Assembly (NCBI GenBank): GCA_947175305.1 | Contig: CAMWMO010000032.1 | Span: 1 to 8,684, forward strand | Origin: an uncultured Lachnospiraceae bacterium | GTDB lineage: Bacteria > Bacillota > Clostridia > Lachnospirales > Lachnospiraceae | DNA length: 8,684 nt | Reading direction: 5' to 3' | Shown: piece by piece, positions 1 through 5,926 of the stretch | Layout of the letters: each line of letters opens with the position of its first letter | How positions within the stretch are numbered: position 1 is the first letter of the stretch | The notes under the pieces: model-generated | Told to the model about the DNA's origin: nothing | Database searches by the model: none | Seen by the model: only the letters and a program-made list of their open reading frames with translations | Position numbers and translations under genes: made by a program

Positions 1-115
1 TCTCCTCCTCCGGCTCGCCATCACCTTCAGCCCCGGTTTCCGGTTTCTCGCCCTCCACAGGCTCCGCCTGTTCTGTTACATCCGTCCCGTCGTTATTTTT
101 TTCTTCCCAGTCCAC
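1..115 (-). CDS. Acidic protein of unknown function, N-terminal fragment (runs off left edge)
   Basis: An open frame starts at a GTG (113-115) and continues without a stop to the window edge, giving 38 complete codons. A GGAAGG Shine-Dalgarno sequence (124-129) lies 8 bases upstream, and there is no ATG in frame. The visible peptide begins MDWEEKNNDG and is strikingly acidic: about 16 Asp/Glu against 2 Lys, with scattered Pro and Gly, so it looks disordered. There is no signal peptide or membrane segment in the visible part. It starts 49 bases after the cheD stop on the same strand and is probably the next gene of the operon. In B. subtilis this slot holds sigD followed by swrB, so a flagellar sigma factor with an acidic extension or a lineage-specific flagellar accessory protein are both possible. 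The fragment alone does not identify it. That it is translated is fairly likely; its identity is unknown. Confidence 0.6.
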   Translation of the reverse strand, partial: MDWEEKNNDGTDVTEQAEPVEGEKPETGAEGDGEPEEE

Positions 116-123
116 CTTGCTAT

Positions 124-129
124 CCTTCC
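124..129 (-). promoter_or_regulatory. Ribosome binding site of the left-edge acidic ORF
   Basis: GGAAGG on the minus strand lies 8 bases before the GTG at 113-115. It is the main reason for calling the edge frame a gene and for choosing GTG as its start. The 49-base gap around it (116-164) is A/T-rich and contains no convincing promoter or terminator. Confidence 0.5.
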
Positions 130-164
130 ACTAAATATCTTTATATCACATACCCTCAATCGAC

Positions 165-650
165 TCAGATCTTGTACTCGGACTTCCCTACTGCCCTGAT
201 CACAAAATCTCCCGTCTCAGGATAGAAAATAACGGTTCTTCCGAAATTCTTACCTGTATCCTCCGCCAGGATTGGGATTTTCATCTCTCCAAGCTTCTTC
301 TTAACTGCCTGCACATTTCTCTCTCCCACACGGACCGCCTCGCTGTTGCTGCCAAATGCAAACATCTGCGCACCGCCTGCGATCTTGGCTACCAGCCGGT
401 TCCTGTTCGCGCCCTTTTTGGTCACCTGCTTCACCAGCTCCTCTATCCCCGTATCCGCAAATTTCGGGATATTCGAGTTATTGCGGATCGACGTGGAATC
501 CGGCAGCATGATATGTGCAAGCCCACCGATCTTTGTGACCGGATCACGAAGCGCAATACCCACACAAGACCCCAATCCCAACGTCGTAATACTGTCAGGA
601 CTGACGCATACCTTTAAGTCGGCCATTCCGACCTTTATCTCCACACCCAT
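165..650 (-). CDS. cheD: CheD, chemoreceptor glutamine deamidase
   Basis: CheD deamidates specific glutamines on methyl-accepting chemotaxis receptors and, in B. subtilis-type systems, binds CheC and stimulates its CheY-P phosphatase activity. The protein is 161 residues, normal for the family, and cytoplasmic. The family core is clear: TTLGLGSCVGIALRDP at 22-37 followed by GGLAHIMLP at 42-50. The expected catalytic set is present: Cys29 as nucleophile, His46 as base and Thr23. A second conserved stretch, AKIAGGAQMF, lies near residues 88-97. The start is the ATG at 648-650, with AGGAG at 662-666. The 11-base spacer is slightly long, but no better start exists. It follows cheC after 56 bases, the usual partnership of these interacting proteins, and ends in TGA. 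No disabling changes are visible. Confidence 0.97.
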   Translation of the reverse strand: MGVEIKVGMADLKVCVSPDSITTLGLGSCVGIALRDPVTKIGGLAHIMLPDSTSIRNNSNIPKFADTGIEELVKQVTKKGANRNRLVAKIAGGAQMFAFGSNSEAVRVGERNVQAVKKKLGEMKIPILAEDTGKNFGRTVIFYPETGDFVIRAVGKSEYKI

Positions 651-690
651 AACACTGCTTTCTCCTGTTTACACATTCTTCATCCATACC

Positions 691-703
691 CCCGGACACC
701 GGG
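691..703 (-). other. Small GC-rich inverted repeat after the cheC stop
   Basis: A perfect 5-bp stem (CCCGG/CCGGG) with a 3-base loop sits 3 bases beyond the cheC TGA, at the start of the longest gap in the window (651-706). No U-run follows, so it is not a standard intrinsic terminator. It could modestly affect mRNA processing or stability between cheC and cheD, or be chance. Confidence 0.25.
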
Positions 704-706
704 TTA

Positions 707-1324
707 TCAAAGACCTATCCCAAGCGCCCTCAACATCCTGCCGTAGGAATCCATATCCGGAATCAGGATAAAATATCCGTCCAATACCATTTCATCGAAA
801 AACTGTGTCTGGATCAACAGCATTCTGTCTCCCAGGGCCGCGAACTCGATCGCCGGCACACTTAAGATAGCACCTGCCATATCCACGGTCAGATCCGGCA
901 CAGTAGGAGAGATGACCAGATTCGTAATGCTTGAAAGAGAATTCAGGTATGCGCCTGTCATGATATTTCCCACCTCTTTCAAGGCGGAATACTCCATCTC
1001 TGAGAATTCCTCTCCTTCCGACTCCATACCGGTCAGCTTCCCGACCAGATGCTTTGCCGCCTGCTTTTCCAGAAGAAACATGATGCTTCCTGTAATATCC
1101 CCCTCAATAGCAAGATAAATACCCGCCATGACCGTCTCCTCGCCGACCATGGCATCACCAAGCTCCTTAAATTCCAGGAGCTGCACTCTGGGAACTGACA
1201 TATCCACCTTGCACTGCATCATCTGTGCCAGGGCCGTCGTTGCGTTTCCGGCACCGATATTGCCCAATTCTTTCAAAACGTCAAAATATTCATTTGACAT
1301 ATCGTCAATGGTAAGTTCACTCAC
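707..1324 (-). CDS. cheC: CheC, CheY-P phosphatase
   Basis: CheC dephosphorylates CheY-P and is regulated by binding CheD, giving B. subtilis-type adaptation. From the chosen start the protein is 205 residues, close to B. subtilis CheC. Both copies of the family active-site signature, [D/S]-x3-E-x2-N-x22-P, are intact: Asp15/Glu19/Asn22 with Pro45, and Ser113/Glu117/Asn120 with Pro143. This separates it from CheX and from proteins with a single active site. The start is the GTG at 1322-1324, preceded 7 bases upstream by AGGAGG (1332-1337). An in-frame ATG at 1370-1372 would add 16 unconserved residues (MLWFRRTCSVYLGGVI), overlap the end of cheW and put the ribosome binding site inside the gene, so I reject it. 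The gene begins 22 bases after the cheW stop and ends in TGA directly followed by TAA. Confidence 0.96.
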   Translation of the reverse strand: MSELTIDDMSNEYFDVLKELGNIGAGNATTALAQMMQCKVDMSVPRVQLLEFKELGDAMVGEETVMAGIYLAIEGDITGSIMFLLEKQAAKHLVGKLTGMESEGEEFSEMEYSALKEVGNIMTGAYLNSLSSITNLVISPTVPDLTVDMAGAILSVPAIEFAALGDRMLLIQTQFFDEMVLDGYFILIPDMDSYGRMLRALGIGL

Positions 1325-1331
1325 AATGACT

Positions 1332-1337
1332 CCTCCT
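1332..1337 (-). promoter_or_regulatory. cheC ribosome binding site (decides the GTG start)
   Basis: A perfect AGGAGG on the minus strand is followed by a 7-base spacer and the GTG at 1322-1324. It lies in the short gap after the cheW stop (TAG, 1347-1349) and is inconsistent with the longer ATG-initiated reading of cheC. Confidence 0.85.
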
Positions 1338-1346
1338 AAATATACA

Positions 1347-1820
1347 CTACAGGTTCTCCGGAACCACAGCATTTAAATCGAGCAGAGAAATCAGACCACC
1401 ATCGCTCTTGCCGACACCGCAGAGAAAACTGGCTCTCTCGTCCTTGGCATCATAAGCGATCTTATCGATCCTGTCATTCTCCAAAGTCACCACTTCTTTC
1501 ACTTCATCGACCATGATGCCGAGAGTACCCCGCTGCTCCAGCTTCAGAATGATGATCCTGCTGGCCTTGGTCTCCACATCCGGTTCTAACCCCATCTGGA
1601 TCCGAATGCTCATAACAGGAATGACCTCTCCTCTTAAATTGATAACGCCCTTCAGGTACTCATCCACTTTGGGCACTCTGGTAATATGCTGCATTCTTAC
1701 AATATTATCTATGTACTTGATGTCGATCCCGTACTGCTCGTCACCCAGTTTGATCACGATAAACTGGGTGGTCTCCCCGATCGGTCTTAATTCATCTAAA
1801 TACTCGTTGTTGTCCGCCAT
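1347..1820 (-). CDS. cheW: CheW, chemotaxis coupling protein
   Basis: CheW links receptors to the CheA kinase in the cytoplasmic face of chemoreceptor arrays. The 157-residue protein is a single CheW domain of normal size, made of two SH3-like beta barrels. Typical segments are visible: FIVIKLGDEQYGIDI near residues 20-34, then VPKVDEYLKGVINLRGEVIPV near 50-70 with the conserved NLRG turn, and a later IMVDEVKEVV. There is no receiver domain, which excludes CheV. The ATG at 1818-1820 has GGGGAGG (1829-1835) 8 bases upstream. It lies 19 bases after the cheA stop. CheA P5 and CheW are paralogous folds that form the array rings, so their adjacency fits their joint role. Confidence 0.97.
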   Translation of the reverse strand: MADNNEYLDELRPIGETTQFIVIKLGDEQYGIDIKYIDNIVRMQHITRVPKVDEYLKGVINLRGEVIPVMSIRIQMGLEPDVETKASRIIILKLEQRGTLGIMVDEVKEVVTLENDRIDKIAYDAKDERASFLCGVGKSDGGLISLLDLNAVVPENL

Positions 1821-1839
1821 GTCTTTTTCCTCCCCTCTA

Positions 1840-3999
1840 TCAGATCAGTGTGTTGGCATCCAGGATCAGCGCAACCTCACCGTCTCCTAAAACCGTCGCG
1901 CCGCTGATGATCTTACACTTGTTGATGTACTTGCCCAGTGACTTGATAACGATCTCCAGCTGTCCGATCAATTCATCCACCACAAGGCCGGCCAGCTTGT
2001 CGCCCTTCTTAACGACCACTACCACCAGATTATCTTCGGGTCCCTTCTTGCTGGGAACCTCCAGAACCTCATTCAGGCGGATCAGCGGAATTACCTGATC
2101 ACGGAGCGTGATCACTTCCTTCGCCTGTACCAGCTTCACCTCGCTGGGCAGAATGTCCTCGATGGTCTGAATAGAACCAAGCGCGATCGCATATTTCTCA
2201 TCGCCGATCTCCACCATCAGAGCCTGAATGATCGCCAGGGTAAGAGGCAGCCGGATCGTCCATGTACTTCCCTCTCCCAGCTTTGACTTCACTTCCACCT
2301 CACCGCTCAGGGATTCGATCATGGACTTTACCACATCCAGTCCCACGCCTCGTCCGGATACGTCGGATACCACCTTTGCTGTGGAAAATCCGGCATTAAA
2401 GAGCAGGTCTATGATCTCCTTCTCACTCATGGCCTCGCCCTGCTCCGGAGTGATAACACCTCTCTCAATGGCTTTATTCTTAACCGCGTTCGTGTCGATA
2501 CCATTACCGTCATCCCGAACTTCAATGACAACGTTGTTGCCGTCCTGATAAGCGTCCAGGAAAATGGAACCGACCTCCGGCTTGCCTCTCTCTTTACGAA
2601 CCGCAGCAGACTCCAAGCCATGGTCTGCAGAGTTACGGAGCAGATGCATCAGGGGATCGCCGATCTGATCCACCACGGTACGATCAAGCTCGGTCTCCTC
2701 ACCGCTCATATAAAGCTCCATCTTCTTGCCCAGCTTCTTCTGCAGGTCGCGCACCATACGAGGGAACTTGTTGACCGTACTCTCGATGGGCACCATTCGT
2801 ACCTTCATCACGGACTCATGCAGGGATGTGGTAACGCTCTCCAGATACTCGATCTGCTCGTTCACCGCCTGACTGGAATTGCCGGACATAGCGGATGCCG
2901 ATACAAGAGAGTTCTTGGCAATGATCAGCTCGCTGACCAGATTCATCAGAGTATCCAGCTTCTCGATATCTACTCTGACCGTCCTGTTTACCACGGGCTT
3001 GCTTGCCGTCTGCTTCTTCGCTGCAGGCGCTGCCGCCGCAGCCTTCTGTGCTGCAGGAACTGCCGCCGCAGGGGTATCCTGTACCGTAGGCTCTGCCGGT
3101 GCCGCAGGCGCTGCCTGTACCGCAGGGGCTTCCTGTGCCGCAGGAGCCTCCTGTGCCGCAGGCGCCGACTGTACTTCTGCCGCACCGGAATCCTCCTCGC
3201 TCACCTTCATATCCTCCGGCTTCAGTGCGCTGCCGGTAACCTCCTCAATCTCTGAAACGCCTCTGGCAGCATTCAATACCGTCTCCAGTTCTGTCTCGGA
3301 AACAATGATCAGGCTGAAATGCTGTTCAAATTTCTCATCCTCAATATCCTGAGAAGAGGGATCGGAAACAATGATCTCACTGGTCTCCTCAATAGCTTTA
3401 AATACCAGAAAGGCTCTCGCTGCTTTCAGGATACAGGATTCCTGCACCTTCACCGTCAGCCCGTAAACGTTCTTACCCATCTTGATAGCCTCACCGAGGA
3501 CACTGCGCTGGGCCTCGCCTAACTTGATCCCACTGAAACCATTATCCGCAGCAGGAGCTTCCTCCGCCGCTGCGGGTGCAGGAGCGGCTGCTGCCGGAGC
3601 GCTCTCTGCTCCTGCACCGCCGCTCATAATATCATTGAGACGCTTGATCAGAGCGCCGTTGTCGTTCGTACCCTCATCAGAGCTCTCTCTGATATTGGTG
3701 TTATACTCCTCCAACGCATCCAGACACTGGAACAATACATCGATCATATCCGCAGTCACCTTGATATTGCCGTTTCTCACCTCAGAGAAAACGTTCTCCA
3801 TATCATGGGTCAGTGTCTGCATCCTCTTATAACCCATGGTGCCCGCCATACCCTTTAAGGAGTGGGCCGCACGGAAGATCTCATTGATCGTATCGTTGTT
3901 CTCCGGATCCTGCTCCAGAGAGAGTATCTGCGTATTAAGATTCTGCAGATGTTCGTTAGTTTCATCAAGGAAAATCTCAAGATATTGACTTACATCCAT
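1840..3999 (-). CDS. cheA: CheA, chemotaxis histidine kinase
   Basis: CheA autophosphorylates on its Hpt domain and passes phosphate to CheY and CheB. At 719 residues all five domains are present. P1 (about 1-125) carries phospho-accepting His46 in AAHSLKG. P2 (about 155-262) resembles the response-regulator docking domain. P3 (about 338-400) is the dimerisation helix pair, beginning RTVRVDIEKLDTLMNLVSEL. The P4 kinase (about 400-587) has the N box HLLRNSADHG (452-461), G1 DDGNGID (496-502), F box GFSTA (537-541) and G2 GRGVGLD (549-555). The CheW-like P5 domain spans about 588-719. Two Ala/Pro-rich linkers flank P2 (about 127-152 and 275-335), the second built of six-residue repeats. The start codon is one base after the cheB stop (TAATATG) with a modest GGGGG upstream, suggesting coupling to cheB translation. 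Nothing is missing or broken. Confidence 0.98.
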   Translation of the reverse strand: MDVSQYLEIFLDETNEHLQNLNTQILSLEQDPENNDTINEIFRAAHSLKGMAGTMGYKRMQTLTHDMENVFSEVRNGNIKVTADMIDVLFQCLDALEEYNTNIRESSDEGTNDNGALIKRLNDIMSGGAGAESAPAAAAPAPAAAEEAPAADNGFSGIKLGEAQRSVLGEAIKMGKNVYGLTVKVQESCILKAARAFLVFKAIEETSEIIVSDPSSQDIEDEKFEQHFSLIIVSETELETVLNAARGVSEIEEVTGSALKPEDMKVSEEDSGAAEVQSAPAAQEAPAAQEAPAVQAAPAAPAEPTVQDTPAAAVPAAQKAAAAAPAAKKQTASKPVVNRTVRVDIEKLDTLMNLVSELIIAKNSLVSASAMSGNSSQAVNEQIEYLESVTTSLHESVMKVRMVPIESTVNKFPRMVRDLQKKLGKKMELYMSGEETELDRTVVDQIGDPLMHLLRNSADHGLESAAVRKERGKPEVGSIFLDAYQDGNNVVIEVRDDGNGIDTNAVKNKAIERGVITPEQGEAMSEKEIIDLLFNAGFSTAKVVSDVSGRGVGLDVVKSMIESLSGEVEVKSKLGEGSTWTIRLPLTLAIIQALMVEIGDEKYAIALGSIQTIEDILPSEVKLVQAKEVITLRDQVIPLIRLNEVLEVPSKKGPEDNLVVVVVKKGDKLAGLVVDELIGQLEIVIKSLGKYINKCKIISGATVLGDGEVALILDANTLI
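3070..3177 (-). repeat. 18-bp tandem repeat coding a six-residue linker repeat in CheA
   Basis: Six in-frame 18-base units cover CheA residues 275-310, each ending in a Pro codon and most fitting the pattern xxQxxP. The second and third units both encode AAQEAP. On the plus strand every unit starts with AGG and most contain TGTxCCGC. The array lies in the flexible linker between P2 and the P3 dimerisation domain, where length is weakly constrained. The units differ at the DNA level, so this is an aged rather than a fresh expansion. Confidence 0.8.
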
Positions 4000-4000
4000 A

Positions 4001-5143
4001 TTATTTTACCCCCACATTCGTAATGATTTCCTGCGCGATCTGTTCCAGCGGCACTACCTGATCTGCCAGCCCCGCATTCACAGCGCTCTTTGGCATTCCG
4101 TATACCGCACATGTGCTCGCCTCCTGGACGATCACATGGATTTTTTTACTTTGCTTCAGATTTTTGATTCCCTGTGTTCCGTCTGCACCCATCCCCGTCA
4201 GGACCACACACACAATGCGGTCAAATTTGCTGTCTTTTAGGGACTCATACATATAGTTGGCGCAGGGCTTTACGCCCTCTCTTGGCGGTTCGTCCGTATA
4301 GTGGATCGTGTATTTTCCTGCGGACGTCTGCACGTTTAAGTGCTTACCGCCCATCGCCACATACACCGTACCCGGAGTAAGCACATCGCCCTCATGAGCC
4401 TCCTTCACGGAAACCTGACTCAGTGAATCCAGCCTCTCTGCCAAGGACGCCGTAAAGCCCGCCGGCATATGCTGTACTATCACCATAGGCACCTTCAGAT
4501 TCGCCGGCAGCTTCGGGATCACAGCCTGCAATGCTTTAGGCCCGCCTGTGGAACTTGCCAGCGCTATGATTTGGCTGCCCGAATCATAGACCGCTTTTCC
4601 CGGCGGAAGCGTCGGAATGTTCCGCTCCGGCTTGGGCATCGCCTGCATGGCGTTCACCGCCGCCATCATTCCGTCCAAGTTGCCTGCTCTGCTGCCGAAC
4701 CTGGTCGCCTGGCGGATACTGGGCGCCGGCGTAGGCGCAGGCGGATTCATTTCCACCACCGTACCCAGGATACTCAACAGCTTCTCTCTAAAGGCATCGC
4801 TACGGCATTCCATTGAGGTATCCGGCTTGTGAATAAAATCCAGAGCACCCATCTCCAGGGCATCCAGCGTGATCTTCGCGCCATCCTTCGTGTCCGTGCT
4901 GGCCATAATGACTTTTGCCGAGATCTTACGCTTCTGCAGCTCCTTTAAGAGCTCCAGCCCGTTCATCTGGGGCATATTGACATCCAGCACGACAGCATCA
5001 TATTTTTTTCTACTGAGCAGATTCAGTGCATCCAGACCGTTCACTGCACGATCCTGCACATGGAATCGTTTATCGCTCTCTATTATATCACAAAGCACTC
5101 TTCTCATGAGTGCAGAGTCGTCAACAATCAATATATTTTTCAT
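4001..5143 (-). CDS. cheB: CheB, protein-glutamate methylesterase response regulator
   Basis: CheB removes methyl groups from receptor glutamates when phosphorylated by CheA, and family members can also deamidate receptor glutamines. The 380-residue protein has an N-terminal receiver domain (1 to about 123) with acidic residues Asp8/Asp9, phosphorylation site Asp54 (VVLDVNMPQMNG), Ser82/Thr83 and Lys106 (HKP). The C-terminal methylesterase domain (about 189-380) has the triad Ser198 (ASSTGG), His225 (VQHMPAGF) and Asp321 (LTGMGADG). The linker between them, about 65 residues, looks long. It begins NPPAPTPAPS and contains a Met/Ala-rich patch (DGMMAAVNAMQAM, about 157-169). The ATG at 5141-5143 has GGCGGGGA upstream, a weaker ribosome binding site than those of its neighbours. 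It begins 18 bases after the PilZ gene stop and ends one base before cheA. Confidence 0.97.
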   Translation of the reverse strand: MKNILIVDDSALMRRVLCDIIESDKRFHVQDRAVNGLDALNLLSRKKYDAVVLDVNMPQMNGLELLKELQKRKISAKVIMASTDTKDGAKITLDALEMGALDFIHKPDTSMECRSDAFREKLLSILGTVVEMNPPAPTPAPSIRQATRFGSRAGNLDGMMAAVNAMQAMPKPERNIPTLPPGKAVYDSGSQIIALASSTGGPKALQAVIPKLPANLKVPMVIVQHMPAGFTASLAERLDSLSQVSVKEAHEGDVLTPGTVYVAMGGKHLNVQTSAGKYTIHYTDEPPREGVKPCANYMYESLKDSKFDRIVCVVLTGMGADGTQGIKNLKQSKKIHVIVQEASTCAVYGMPKSAVNAGLADQVVPLEQIAQEIITNVGVK

Positions 5144-5161
5144 TATTTACGTCCCCGCCGG

Positions 5162-5890
5162 TTATCTTTCCTTCTTCGGATGTACCTTTCTGGCCTCATC
5201 AAAAATATACTTGATGATCTCTTCCCTGTCCTGGGGTTCCACATGAACATACTGCACGCGATGATCGAATACGCCGGGCTTGTGTTCCAGCTCGTTCACC
5301 GCCAGCACTTTGCCCACCAGACGATATTCCTTATCGCGGCCGTCTATCTGCAGATGATACTTGCAGAGGATCAGACTGTCCACCTCATAAGCATAATATG
5401 CTACAAACCGGAGCCCGCCACCGCTGATATCCACGATCACGCTGCTCTTTAAAGGGAGTTTGGGCAGAAGCTCCTCCTGCTCTGCCACAGAGATCTCTTC
5501 CTCCTCCTCCAGCTCTCTGGAATCCATCTCCAGTGCACAGCTGAATCGATAATATTCTCTTCTCTGATAATTGCGCAGATTGCTGGTCAGATCTACCACC
5601 AGCACATACTGTCCGTTATAACGATAGCGGTCCACGACCCGGCCGTTACACTGATATACCACGTTATCCCCATAAAAATACATATCGTATTCGCCGTCCA
5701 CCGGCAAAAGGATCAGCTTATTATTTTCAAAGGGCATGGCAATCTCAAGGCGATCCTCCGTCAGCACGGAGAGCACCTGACTTCTATGTGCCCGCGCCTC
5801 CTTGTCAGCACCCTGTCCCATTCCTCTCTCGATGGCCCGCAGTTCCACTTCGCTGCCCGGCGATACATATTTTGATAATAACCCCGCCAT
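5162..5890 (-). CDS. YcgR/FlgZ-like PilZ-domain protein, probable c-di-GMP flagellar brake
   Basis: The 242-residue soluble protein has a YcgR-like N-terminal domain (about 1-105) followed by a PilZ domain (about 108-235). Both c-di-GMP motifs are intact: RxxxR as Arg111-Arg115 (RREYYR) and DxSxxG as Asp154-Gly159 (DISGGG). Proteins of this design bind cyclic di-GMP and slow or stop flagella by contacting motor or stator proteins (YcgR in enterics, YpfA/DgrA/MotI in B. subtilis). An acidic stretch of about 16 residues, including five Glu in a row (about 126-141), lies between the two motifs and probably forms a loop. The ATG at 5888-5890 has AGGAGG (5897-5902) 6 bases upstream. The gene sits between flhG and cheB, 36 bases after flhG, where the B. 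subtilis operon has no gene. A flagellar role is inferred from domains and context; the exact target is unknown. Confidence 0.88.
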   Translation of the reverse strand: MAGLLSKYVSPGSEVELRAIERGMGQGADKEARAHRSQVLSVLTEDRLEIAMPFENNKLILLPVDGEYDMYFYGDNVVYQCNGRVVDRYRYNGQYVLVVDLTSNLRNYQRREYYRFSCALEMDSRELEEEEEISVAEQEELLPKLPLKSSVIVDISGGGLRFVAYYAYEVDSLILCKYHLQIDGRDKEYRLVGKVLAVNELEHKPGVFDHRVQYVHVEPQDREEIIKYIFDEARKVHPKKER

Positions 5891-5926
5891 ATGCTACCTC
5901 CTCTGCCGCACTCTTTTGTATCCTTT

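Noticed and set aside
116..164. Possible promoter in the cheD to left-edge ORF gap (TTGAGG followed by A/T-rich TATAAA and TATTTA)
   Set aside because: No pair of boxes has good matches at proper spacing: TATAAA is too close to TTGAGG and TATTTA matches poorly. No sigma-28-like TAAA/GCCGATAA pair is present.
570..690. Small frame starting at an ATG in the cheC-cheD gap and running into cheD in another frame (about 30 codons, with a CxxC)
   Set aside because: It has no adequate ribosome binding site of its own and most of it overlaps cheD; the CxxC is likely chance.
3070..3177. The regular 18-base repeats as a possible CRISPR array or protein binding-site array
   Set aside because: There are no unique spacers, the units abut directly and keep the cheA frame with a Pro every six residues, so this is a coding repeat.
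2988..3185. An Arg-rich minus-strand frame overlapping the CheA linker
   Set aside because: It is an out-of-frame reading of the 18-base repeat in the linker; the CheA frame continues intact on both sides.
2620..3255. A 211-codon open frame on the plus strand, antisense to cheA
   Set aside because: It lies fully within cheA, is rich in Arg, Cys and Leu as expected from reading Ala/Pro codons backwards, and resembles no family. It is a compositional shadow.
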